A stretch of DNA of 15,059 bases from UBA1724 sp016302315 (GTDB lineage: Bacteria; Verrucomicrobiota; Lentisphaeria; Oligosphaerales; Oligosphaeraceae), in the NCBI GenBank assembly GCA_016302315.1, contig JAEDNW010000049.1, positions 1 to 15,059 of the forward strand, given 5' to 3'. Below are positions 6,233-12,789 of the stretch, in pieces (position 1 is the first letter of the stretch; every line of letters begins with the position of its first letter). The notes beneath the pieces were generated by a model. That model saw only the letters and a list, made by a program, of their open reading frames with translations. It did not search any database and was not told the DNA's origin. The position numbers were made by a program, and so were the translations under genes.

Positions 6233-8422
6233 ATGGACTTCTCCTGCCATACCCCTCCCACGGAAAACCGCCTCCGGGTGCGCTTCCTCACCCCGACCTT
6301 GGCCCGCATCCAGATCTTCCCCTCCAACCGGGAGTTCCAGGACACCGGCCTGAACCGGTACCACTTCATCCAGGAGCCCCCGGAGCTCCCCATCGAACCT
6401 GCCCCACTCTCCCCCGATGGCATGTCCTGGAAGAGCGACCGACTTTCCGTCCAGTGGACCGAGGAAGGAAAACTGGTCTGCCGGGACGGCGCGGGAAGGC
6501 TCCTGCTGCGGATGACGGACCTGTTCCTGGGACGCAAGGCGGCCCAGGCCACCTTCCAGGCCCAGGAGGACGAGGACTGGGTGGGCTTCGGTGACCAGAC
6601 CCGGGATCACCTCTACCACCGGGGGCACAAGGCCGTCTGCTGGGTCTCCAATGTCTCCTCCTACCTCCCCGTCCCCTTCTTCATGTCCACCAAAGGCTAT
6701 GGCGTCTTGGTGAACTCCACCCACTGCGTCGTCTTCGACATGGCCAAGAGCCAGCCGGACCAGTTTTCCTGGAAGGACGAGCGGGCGGTGGTGGACTTCT
6801 ATCTCTTCGTGGCCCCCACCTTCAAGGAGTGCCTCCGGCAATATACGGAGTTGACGGGGCGCCCCAAACTGCCGCCGGAGTGGTCCTTCGGCCTGTGGTT
6901 CATCTGCCGGACCCAGGCCAACGACGCCGAGGTCATGGAGAACGCCTCCCGGTTCCGCCAGGAAGGCATCCCCTGCGATGTCATCGGCCTGGAGCCCGGA
7001 TGGATGGAAACCTACTATGATCTCTCCGTGGAGAAGGACTGGAGCACCCAGCGCTTCCCCCTGCCCGAGTGGCAGCTCGAGGAAAAATGCGAGCACACCT
7101 GGACCAAGGCCCTGCGGCGGATGGGCTACCATCTGGAATTGTGGCTCTGCAACGAATACGACCTCTCCTATGAGGAGGAACGGAAAATCCAGGGGGAGGA
7201 AGCCCAGCGGGAGGCCGGGCTGGAAAGGGAGGAACCCACCTTCCACGAGGTGGGGGAACTGGACCTTCATTTCGCCAGGCCACGCTACGCCGACGCCATC
7301 ACCAAGAAGGAGGAGCCCTGGTTCCAGCATCTGAAGAAGTTTGTGGACTGGGGCGCGGATTTCTTCAAGCAGGACGGCGCCTTCCAGGTCTGCACGCACC
7401 CCGACCGCGTCTATGGCAACGGAATGCTGGACGCCGAAATGCACAACCTCTATCCCCTCCTCTACGCCCGCCAGATGTGGGAGGGCTTCGCCCAATACAC
7501 CCATCGCCGCCCTGTGGTCTTCACGGCCTCCGGCTGGACCGGCTTCCAAAGTTGGGCGGGCACCTGGACCGGGGACGTGGGCGGACGCCTGGAAACCCTG
7601 GGCTCCATGCTGAACACCGCCCTCATGGGGCACTCCTGGGCCACCAACGACATGGAAATCGCCGAACCCGAGGGCATCCATTTCGGATATCTCCTGCCCT
7701 GGAGCCAAATCAACAGCTGGACCTATTTCCGAATGCCCTGGCTCCAAGGGGGAAAACTCCACCGGATGCACCAGGACTACGCGCGCTTCCGCGCACGCCT
7801 CATCCCCTACCTCTACTCCTCCGCCCGGGAAGCCACCCTCACCGGACTCCCCCTCATGAAACCCCTGACCCTGGAATTCCAGGAGGACCGGAAATGCCGC
7901 GGCATCCTTCACGAGTACCTCCTGGGACGGGATCTCCTGGTGGGCATCTACAAGAAGGAAACCTACCTCCCCCAGGGCGCCTGGAAGGACTTCTGGACGG
8001 GGAAACACTACGACGGCGGTCAGGAACTGACCCTGGAATGGCCCGAGGAAAAGGGCGGAAACCTCCTCGTCCGACAGGGCGCCGTCATCCCCCTGGGACC
8101 CCTGATGCAATTCCGGAAGGAAAAACCCCTGGACGAAATCCAACTCTACCTCTTCCCCGGGGAAACCCCCTCCCAGGGAACGCTCTACGAAGACGACGGA
8201 GTCACCTTCCAATACCAGAAGGGGGAGTTCGCGCTCACCACCGTCACCGCCCAGAATCTCCAGGGCGTGGTCACCGTCACCACCCAGACCCAGGGAGCCT
8301 CCGCGGTGAAACGCTGGAAGCTCACCGTGGCCGCCGCCGAGAAACCCCGGGAAATCCTGTTCAACGGGAAGTCCCTGGCGTTCCAGTGGGACGAAGGGAG
8401 GCGGGAGGCCACCACCGTGTAA
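6233..8422 (+). CDS. Glycoside hydrolase family 31 (alpha-glucosidase/alpha-xylosidase-like)
   Basis: A 729-residue protein without a signal peptide, so probably cytoplasmic. The N-terminal beta-sandwich (about 1-215) is followed by a TIM barrel with VIGLEPGWME (250-259) on an early strand. The nucleophile is Asp381 in FFKQDG, and GNGMLDAEMHNLYPLLYAR follows, very typical of GH31. The acid/base is Asp448 in TWTGDVGG. The C-terminal beta domains end with LYEDDG (651-656), the DUF5110 signature. GH31 enzymes are retaining exo-alpha-glycosidases; the specificity (glucoside, xyloside, galactoside) cannot be read from these motifs. The start at 6233 is chosen because the frame upstream of it overlaps the acetyltransferase gene and encodes only Pro/Ser-rich sequence. 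The leader before it (6214-6232) is C-rich and lacks a Shine-Dalgarno sequence, so the start is a little uncertain. Together with the secreted protein it suggests breakdown of an imported oligosaccharide. Confidence 0.92.
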   Translation: MDFSCHTPPTENRLRVRFLTPTLARIQIFPSNREFQDTGLNRYHFIQEPPELPIEPAPLSPDGMSWKSDRLSVQWTEEGKLVCRDGAGRLLLRMTDLFLGRKAAQATFQAQEDEDWVGFGDQTRDHLYHRGHKAVCWVSNVSSYLPVPFFMSTKGYGVLVNSTHCVVFDMAKSQPDQFSWKDERAVVDFYLFVAPTFKECLRQYTELTGRPKLPPEWSFGLWFICRTQANDAEVMENASRFRQEGIPCDVIGLEPGWMETYYDLSVEKDWSTQRFPLPEWQLEEKCEHTWTKALRRMGYHLELWLCNEYDLSYEEERKIQGEEAQREAGLEREEPTFHEVGELDLHFARPRYADAITKKEEPWFQHLKKFVDWGADFFKQDGAFQVCTHPDRVYGNGMLDAEMHNLYPLLYARQMWEGFAQYTHRRPVVFTASGWTGFQSWAGTWTGDVGGRLETLGSMLNTALMGHSWATNDMEIAEPEGIHFGYLLPWSQINSWTYFRMPWLQGGKLHRMHQDYARFRARLIPYLYSSAREATLTGLPLMKPLTLEFQEDRKCRGILHEYLLGRDLLVGIYKKETYLPQGAWKDFWTGKHYDGGQELTLEWPEEKGGNLLVRQGAVIPLGPLMQFRKEKPLDEIQLYLFPGETPSQGTLYEDDGVTFQYQKGEFALTTVTAQNLQGVVTVTTQTQGASAVKRWKLTVAAAEKPREILFNGKSLAFQWDEGRREATTV

Positions 8423-8431
8423 AGCCTCAGA

Positions 8432-8467
8432 GAGATTCTAGAGATTCTAGAGGGTCTAGAGGGTCTA
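8432..8467. repeat. Four tandem 9-bp repeats (GAGATTCTA x2, GAGGGTCTA x2)
   Basis: Units lie at 8432-8440, 8441-8449, 8450-8458 and 8459-8467. The first two are identical, the last two are identical, and the two types differ at two adjacent bases. Each junction creates TCTAGA, so neighbouring units can fold as CTAGA-nnn-TCTAG. The array starts 10 bases after the GH31 stop codon. It is noncoding on both strands as far as can be judged. Confidence 0.9.
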
Positions 8468-8509
8468 GCTTTCCAAAATAGAGCGTATGTGCTGGCGGCC
8501 GGACACCCC

Positions 8510-8540
8510 CTGGTTTTCCGACAATTCCGGCAAAAACCAG
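8510..8540. promoter_or_regulatory. Strong inverted repeat upstream of gapA
   Basis: CTGGTTTTCCG (8510-8520) pairs with CGG (8528-8530) and AAAACCAG (8533-8540): 11 base pairs with a 2-base bulge and a 7-base loop. No T run follows on either strand, so it does not look like an intrinsic terminator. It ends 11 bases before the TATAGT box of the likely gapA promoter. It may be an operator or an RNA 3' end structure for the GH31 operon. Confidence 0.45.
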
Positions 8541-8546
8541 CCATAA

Positions 8547-8564
8547 GGGGCTATAGTACGCCCC
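8547..8564 (+). promoter_or_regulatory. Candidate gapA -10 box inside a GGGGC/GCCCC palindrome
   Basis: TATAGT (8552-8557) differs from the -10 consensus at one base and is flanked by GGGGC (8547-8551) and GCCCC (8560-8564), an inverted repeat around the box. No good -35 lies 16-18 bases upstream. If used, transcription would start near 8564 and give a leader of about 100 bases. The call rests on one box and the symmetry, so it is tentative. Confidence 0.35.
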
Positions 8565-8592
8565 GTTGTAGCAAGACCAGGCCTTGAATTCT

Positions 8593-8615
8593 GCCGGACG
8601 GGAAACCGCCCCGGC
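8593..8615 (+). other. Small hairpin with GAAA tetraloop in the gapA leader
   Basis: GCCGG (8593-8597) pairs with CCGGC (8611-8615), and CGG (8599-8601) pairs with CCG (8606-8608) around a GAAA loop (8602-8605). One side of the internal loop is A, the other CC. It could stabilise the 5' end of the gapA mRNA. No ligand-binding riboswitch pattern is recognised. Confidence 0.4.
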
Positions 8616-8664
8616 GAAAAGACACCTGTTCCCCAACCCAAAACTCCTAGGAGATTCAAGAACA

Positions 8665-9690
8665 ATGATCAAGATTGGCATCAATGGTTTCGGGCGTATT
8701 GGCCGCATGGTCTTCCGCGCCGCCGTGGACAACTTCGCTGACGACATCCAGGTGGTCGCCATCAACGACCTGCTGGATCCCGATTACCTGGCCTATATGC
8801 TGAAGTATGACTCCGTGCACGGCAAGTTCGAGCACGAGGTTTGCGCCTGCAACGAGAAGAAGGTCCTGGTCGTCGACGGCAAGGAGATCAAGGTCTTCTC
8901 CGAGAAGGCCGCCTACGACGAAGCCACCGGCAAGGCCCTCATCAACTGGGGCGACCTGGGCGTGGACGTGGTTGTGGAGTCCACCGGTCTCTTCCTGACC
9001 GCCGAGAAGGCCGAGATGCACCTGAAGGCCGGCGCTAAGAAGGTCATCATGAGCGCTCCTTCCAAGGATGCCACCCCCATGTTCGTGTACGGTGTGAACG
9101 ACAAGAGCTACGCCGGCCAGACCATCATCTCCAACGCCAGCTGCACCACCAACTGCCTGGCCCCCATCTCCAAGGTCCTCAACGACACCTTCGGCATCAA
9201 GCGCGGCCTCATGACCACCATCCACGCCGCCACTGCCACCCAGAAGACCGTGGACGGCCCCTCCAAGAAGGACTGGCGCGGTGGCCGCGGCATCCTGGAG
9301 AACATGATCCCCTCCAGCACTGGCGCCGCCAAGGCCGTGGGCAAGGTTCTCCCCGAGCTCAATGGTAAGCTCACCGGTATGTCCGTCCGCGTTCCCACCA
9401 GCGATGTCTCCTTCGTGGACCTGACCTGCGAGCTGGAGAAGCCCGCCACCTACGAGGACATCTGCGCTGCCATGAAGAAGGCCAGCGAGGGCGAGCTGAA
9501 GGGCATCCTGGGCTACACCGACGAGGCCGTGGTCTCCACCGATTTCCGTGGCGATGCCCGCACCTCCATCTTCGATGTGAAGGCCGGTATCCAGCTGGAT
9601 CCCACCTTCGTGAAGGTGTGCTCCTGGTACGACAATGAGTGGGGTTACTCCAACAAGGTTCTGGAGATGGCCCGCGTCATCAGCAAGTAA
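8665..9690 (+). CDS. gapA: Type I glyceraldehyde-3-phosphate dehydrogenase (NAD-dependent, GapA type)
   Basis: A 341-residue protein of usual length. It converts glyceraldehyde 3-phosphate, NAD and phosphate to 1,3-bisphosphoglycerate in cytoplasmic glycolysis. The Rossmann motif GINGFGRIGR (5-14) and Asp35 after the second strand (INDL) fit NAD binding. The catalytic Cys160 lies in ASCTTNC and His187 in IHAATATQ. The stretch TVDGPSKKDWRGGRG and PSSTGAAKAVGKVLPELNGK make it close to the E. coli GapA/eukaryotic GapC type rather than the Bacillus GapB type. The start at 8665 gives the canonical MIKIGINGFG; the in-frame extension back to 8584 encodes unrelated residues. AGGAG (8649-8653) lies 11 bases upstream. 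Codons are strongly biased to AAG, CGC, CTG, GGC and GAG, unlike the CCC/GGA/CGG-rich operon before it, as expected for a highly expressed gene. It is monocistronic by context. Confidence 0.97.
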   Translation: MIKIGINGFGRIGRMVFRAAVDNFADDIQVVAINDLLDPDYLAYMLKYDSVHGKFEHEVCACNEKKVLVVDGKEIKVFSEKAAYDEATGKALINWGDLGVDVVVESTGLFLTAEKAEMHLKAGAKKVIMSAPSKDATPMFVYGVNDKSYAGQTIISNASCTTNCLAPISKVLNDTFGIKRGLMTTIHAATATQKTVDGPSKKDWRGGRGILENMIPSSTGAAKAVGKVLPELNGKLTGMSVRVPTSDVSFVDLTCELEKPATYEDICAAMKKASEGELKGILGYTDEAVVSTDFRGDARTSIFDVKAGIQLDPTFVKVCSWYDNEWGYSNKVLEMARVISK

Positions 9691-9712
9691 GGCTCCCTTA
9701 GCCTGAACGCAA

Positions 9713-9750
9713 AAAAAGACCGCCTCCCCCAACGGGGAGACGGTCTTTTT
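9713..9750. terminator. Bidirectional intrinsic terminator between gapA and rodA
   Basis: AAAAAGACCG (9713-9722) pairs with CGGTCTTTTT (9741-9750), and CTCCCC (9724-9729) pairs with GGGGAG (9734-9739), with one mismatch and a CAAC loop. The T run (9746-9750) ends gapA transcripts. On the minus strand the A run 9711-9717 becomes a 7-T tract that would end rodA transcripts. The convergent gene order fits a shared terminator. Confidence 0.92.
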
Positions 9751-9791
9751 CGTTTTCGGGGGGAAGGTTTTTTTCAACCCCTTTGGCGCTG

Positions 9792-9809
9792 CCCACCCCC
9801 GTGGGTGGG
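9792..9809 (-). other. GC-rich hairpin just downstream of the rodA stop codon
   Basis: CCCACCC (9792-9798) and GGGTGGG (9803-9809) form a perfect 7-bp stem with a 4-base loop, three bases past the rodA stop on the minus strand. No T tract follows on the minus strand, so it may be a pause or mRNA-end protecting structure ahead of the terminator at 9713-9750. Confidence 0.35.
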
Positions 9810-9812
9810 AGG

Positions 9813-11060
9813 TCAGGCCCCGTTCTGTTCCCGGATTTTCAGCGAGAAGAGATTTCCCAGGCGGAGGGTGGCTTCCTCCCGGGGGGAGCGTCGGGTGCGG
9901 TTTCCATTCTGGCGACCATGGACATCGGTGGCGGCCATGGTTCCCAGGAGGAGCAGGACGGATAGGGTGAAGGAGCCGCCGTAGGAGAGCAGAGGGAGAG
10001 GCAGTCCGATGACGGGAAGGAGGCGGACGGACATGCCCACGCCCACCACGATGTGGACCAGCAGGAGTCCCACCCCGGAAAGGAGGAGATTCAGGTGGAG
10101 CTGGCTTTTGGCCCGGCGGGCCCAGTGGAGGGGGAGCATCAGGAGGATCCAGTAGAGTCCCAGGAGAGGGAGGACGCCAAAGAGGAATCCGCCTTCCTCG
10201 GCCACCACGGCAAAGAGGAAATCCGTGGGGGCCACCGTCCGGGGAAGGAAGCCCAGATTTTTCATGGTTCCGTTCAGGTATCCCTTTCCGGTCAGGCCGC
10301 CTCCGGCCACGGCCATGGTGGCCTGCTGTTCGTTCCAGCCTCCCTGGGCGGAGAGGAAGCTCTGGAAGCGTCGGAGATGGTAGCCCTTTAGGAGGGCAGC
10401 CACTTTCTGGGGCACGGGGGAGGCTTCCGGGGCGTTGCCACTGGCGTCCTGCTGGCGGAATTGGTGGACGGCCAGGACGGCGCCCAGGAGAAGGGTGGCC
10501 AGGGCCAGGAGGGAGAGTTTCCAGAGCCAGGGGGGGAGATAGCGGAGTCCCAGGGTGATGGCCAGGGGGATGGCCAGGGAGGCGGCGTTGCCGTAGGAGG
10601 GTTCGGCGGCGATGAGGCCCATGGGAAGGAGATAGCAGAGGATTCCCAGGGGGAGTTCCCAGAGCCGGGGGAGGGATTTGCCGTCCAGGAGGAGGGCGCC
10701 GGTGAGGACCGTGAAGACCCGGGCGAATTCCGCCGGCTGCAGGAGCATGCCTCCCAGGGGGATCCAGCGCCGGGCTCCGCCGATGCTTCGGCCCCATAGC
10801 AGGACGGCGATCAGGAGAAGCAGGCTGAGTCCGTATCCGGAGAAGACCACCATGCGCCAGGAGAGCCGTCCGGGGGGCAGACATGCCAGGATCACCCCGG
10901 CCATGCCGCCTAGGGCCAGGAAGGCGCATTGCCGCAGATAGTTCTGGCGCACGGCAAAGGCCTCTCCCAGATAGCCGGTGCTGTAGATGAAGGCCACGCC
11001 CATGGCGCAGAGGCATCCGATGACCAGCACATAGAGGAGATGGGAGGCGGAGAAGCGCAC
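9813..11060 (-). CDS. rodA: SEDS-family peptidoglycan glycosyltransferase, RodA type
   Basis: A 415-residue polytopic membrane protein with about ten hydrophobic segments. SEDS proteins polymerise glycan strands from lipid II together with a class B penicillin-binding protein. GGARRWIPLGGMLLQPAEFARV (residues 94-115) is the conserved G-x-x-RWI-x-LG...QP-S/A-E loop. Asp280 in LPRTVAPTDFLFAVVAEE is the catalytic Asp position. LPVIGLPLPLLSYGGS (348-363) is closer to RodA (LPV-x-G-x-PLPL) than to FtsW (LPTKGLTLP). One departure is Arg346 where Gly is usual before LLP. The start is a GTG at 11060; upstream the mRNA is C/U-rich with no Shine-Dalgarno, and an internal ATG (residue 20) would delete most of the first helix. 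The soluble tail (about 380-415) is basic. No mreB, mreC or penicillin-binding protein gene is next to it: it is convergent with gapA and divergent from nusA. RodA is preferred over FtsW, but this is a motif-based judgement. Confidence 0.87.
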   Translation of the reverse strand: MRFSASHLLYVLVIGCLCAMGVAFIYSTGYLGEAFAVRQNYLRQCAFLALGGMAGVILACLPPGRLSWRMVVFSGYGLSLLLLIAVLLWGRSIGGARRWIPLGGMLLQPAEFARVFTVLTGALLLDGKSLPRLWELPLGILCYLLPMGLIAAEPSYGNAASLAIPLAITLGLRYLPPWLWKLSLLALATLLLGAVLAVHQFRQQDASGNAPEASPVPQKVAALLKGYHLRRFQSFLSAQGGWNEQQATMAVAGGGLTGKGYLNGTMKNLGFLPRTVAPTDFLFAVVAEEGGFLFGVLPLLGLYWILLMLPLHWARRAKSQLHLNLLLSGVGLLLVHIVVGVGMSVRLLPVIGLPLPLLSYGGSFTLSVLLLLGTMAATDVHGRQNGNRTRRSPREEATLRLGNLFSLKIREQNGA

Positions 11061-11315
11061 AGGGGAATCCGGGAGGAGGGGAGAGGAGGGGGGGGGGAAA
11101 ATTGCGGGGGGAAATATACCGTCTGTCCCCTGTCGCGGGGCAGGGTTCCTGCGCTATATTATCCACGTTCCACATCATCCTGAATCCGCGAAGGTGGTTC
11201 TTTGCGCCACGCCTCTCCTTTCCGGTCACTTTGGTGACGACGCTCCCTAGGAGGATTTCGGCGTTCCGCAAAATTCCCTGCCCTGGCGGATCCGGGAGCA
11301 ACACAGACGTCTTGG
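11061..11315. promoter_or_regulatory. Divergent rodA-nusA spacer with several hairpins
   Basis: No gene is supported in this 255-base stretch. It holds a 31-base purine run on the + strand (11071-11101). There are hairpins at 11123-11143 (CTG-T-CCCC/GGGG-CAG) and 11225-11238 (GTCAC TTTG GTGAC), and a weaker stem pairing 11265-11269 with 11286-11290. An AT-rich TATATTAT lies at 11155-11162 and is the best -10-like site for either direction, but no convincing -35 accompanies it. No tRNA or rimP-like gene was found. Confidence 0.45.
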
Positions 11316-11345
11316 AGCGGGTCTGTTGACCCGCTTTCTTTTTTT
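11316..11345 (+). terminator. Intrinsic terminator in the nusA leader, possible attenuator
   Basis: AGCGGGTC (11316-11323) and GACCCGCT (11328-11335) form a perfect 8-bp stem with a TGTT loop, followed by TTCTTTTTTT (11336-11345). It ends 24 bases before the nusA start codon, after a spacer with no gene, so transcripts reaching nusA from the rodA-side promoter must read through it. The 5' arm overlaps GGAGCG (11314-11319), which is complementary to CGCTCC at 11241-11246. The overlapping GCTCCC (11242-11247) can instead pair with GGGAGC (11294-11299). This offers alternative folds. Confidence 0.85.
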
Positions 11346-11369
11346 CCGCTACAAACGGAGGATAGCACG

Positions 11370-12641
11370 ATGAGCAAAATGACGGAAGAGCAGAAGCAGC
11401 GCATGCAGTTGATTGACTACCTGGCGAAACAGCGGGGAGTTTCCCGGGAGGAATTGGTGGTCATGTTGGAGCGCACCATTCGCGAAGCCGCCCGGAAGGC
11501 CGTCCGCAACTATCAGAATGTGGAGGTGAAGATTGACGAGAAGGGCGGCGTGGCCTGTCTGGCCCGTCTGATGGTGGTCTCCAAGGTGGTGGATTCCACC
11601 CTGGAAATCGACCTGCCCACGGCCCGCACCAAGATTCCCGATGCGGAACTGGGCAAGGAAGTGCTCTGGGAGGTGGACACCAAGGATTTCGGGCGCATTG
11701 CCTCCCAGGCCGCCCGCCAGCTGCTGACCACCGGCCTCCAGGAAGCGGAGAAGCGCCATGTGGTTTCCCAGTTCATGGGGCAGGAGGGCCAGCTGCTCAA
11801 CGGCACCATTTCCCGGCGGGACAAGAACGGGGTCTGGATTGACTTCGGCAACGCCGAGGGCCTCATGCCTCCCAAGGGATGCATTCCCGGGGAGCAGTAT
11901 GAGATCAACGACCACATCACCGTGCTGCTGAAGACCCTGAACCCCGACAAGCCGGGAGCCAGCCTCTTCGTCACCCGCTCCAGCGCGGACTTTGTCCGCC
12001 GGCTGTTTGAGCGGGAGGTCAGCGAGATTTCGGATGGCACGGTGGAGATCAAGGGCGTGGCCCGGGAGCCGGGCTACCGCACCAAGATCGCCGTCTACAG
12101 CGAGCAGGCGAATGTGGATCCGGTGGGGGCCTGCGTGGGTGTGCGGGGTGCCCGGGTGCGGATGATTGTCAGCGAGCTGGGCGGTGAAAAGGTGGACATC
12201 ATCAACTGGGATCCGGACATCCGGGTCTTTGCGGAGAATGCCCTGAAGCCCGCCAAGCTGGCCAAGGTCTTTGTGGAAGAGGAGAATGGGGAGAAGGTGC
12301 TGCAGGTGCGGGTCACCGAGGATCAGCTCTCCCTCTCCATTGGCAAGAAGGGCCAGAATGCCCGCCTGGCGGCGAAGCTTCTGGGCTGGAAGATCAAGAT
12401 CGAGCGTCTCTCCCCCGAGGAGCCTGTCCAGGAGGAGAACACCATGGAGCAGATGATCCGCCAGGCGGCCAGGCTGCTGGCGGAGACCTGCGGGGTGAGC
12501 GAGGAGACGGCCCACCTGCTGGTGGCCAACGGGTACCACTCTGTGGAGGGGCTCCGGGAAGCCAGCCAGGAGGAACTGGCGGAGATCGACGGCATCGGGC
12601 CGGACATCGCCGCCCAGATTGTGGCCGCCCTGGCCCAGTAG
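11370..12641 (+). CDS. nusA: Transcription termination/antitermination factor NusA
   Basis: A 423-residue RNA polymerase-binding factor that promotes pausing, intrinsic termination and, with other Nus factors, antitermination. The N-terminal polymerase-binding domain covers about residues 1-130. An S1 domain (about 138-203) begins near GQLLNGTISRRDKNGVWIDF. KH1 carries DPVGACVGVRGARV (250-263) and KH2 carries GKKGQNARLAAKLLGW (325-340), both with intact GxxG loops. The C-terminal ~60 residues hold a helix-hairpin-helix-like repeat ending in ELAEIDGIGPDIAAQI, present in many NusA proteins but shorter than the two E. coli acidic repeats. GGAGG (11357-11361) is well placed for the ATG. It heads a nusA-infB-rbfA order, but rimP, which normally precedes nusA, is missing. 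Expression is probably controlled by the terminator at 11316-11345. Confidence 0.97.
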   Translation: MSKMTEEQKQRMQLIDYLAKQRGVSREELVVMLERTIREAARKAVRNYQNVEVKIDEKGGVACLARLMVVSKVVDSTLEIDLPTARTKIPDAELGKEVLWEVDTKDFGRIASQAARQLLTTGLQEAEKRHVVSQFMGQEGQLLNGTISRRDKNGVWIDFGNAEGLMPPKGCIPGEQYEINDHITVLLKTLNPDKPGASLFVTRSSADFVRRLFEREVSEISDGTVEIKGVAREPGYRTKIAVYSEQANVDPVGACVGVRGARVRMIVSELGGEKVDIINWDPDIRVFAENALKPAKLAKVFVEEENGEKVLQVRVTEDQLSLSIGKKGQNARLAAKLLGWKIKIERLSPEEPVQEENTMEQMIRQAARLLAETCGVSEETAHLLVANGYHSVEGLREASQEELAEIDGIGPDIAAQIVAALAQ

Positions 12642-12687
12642 GGTCTTCCTTCCCCTTCCCACTTTGAGGGCCTCCCGTGACGTTTCT

Positions 12688-12757
12688 CTCCCCGGTTTCG
12701 GGGGAGGGCGGACGTCCGGGATCCGCCCGGGCTTCCGGAAGAGCCGGAGGGCCCGGG
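12688..12757 (+). other. Stacked GC-rich hairpins in the nusA-infB spacer
   Basis: Three stems can be drawn in the + strand RNA. The first is CCCCG/CGGGG (12690-12694 with 12699-12703, GTTT loop; extends to 12688 and 12706 with a bulged G). The second is GGGCGGA/TCCGCCC (12706-12712 with 12722-12728). The third is CCCGGGC/GCCCGGG (12726-12732 with 12751-12757) with inner CCGG/CCGG, about 13 pairs with one bulge. The second and third share 12726-12728 and exclude each other. No T run follows any of them, so none is an intrinsic terminator. Confidence 0.6.
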
Positions 12758-12789
12758 AAGACTGCGACTTGCGAGGAAACTGAGAACGT

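Noticed and set aside
8432..8467. Possible CRISPR-like array
   Set aside because: Units are only 9 bp and directly adjacent without spacers; it is a simple tandem repeat.
8584..8664. Upstream extension of gapA
   Set aside because: Canonical GAPDH begins at MIKIGINGFG (8665), and a ribosome site lies between 8649 and 8653.
9783..9965. Small + strand open frame after the gapA terminator
   Set aside because: It is antisense to the rodA C-terminus and shows no coding signature or ribosome site.
11248..11254. Strong Shine-Dalgarno-like TAGGAGG in the nusA leader
   Set aside because: No ATG, GTG or TTG follows at a usable distance, so a leader peptide is not supported.
8656..11304. Long minus-strand open frame across gapA and rodA
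   Set aside because: It is out of frame with rodA and antisense to gapA, both clear family members. The protein is low-complexity Pro/Gly/Arg and His/Gly-rich sequence.
11160..11340. Initiator tRNA before nusA, as in E. coli metY-rimP-nusA
   Set aside because: No acceptor stem, anticodon arm or T-arm sequence could be found in this stretch.
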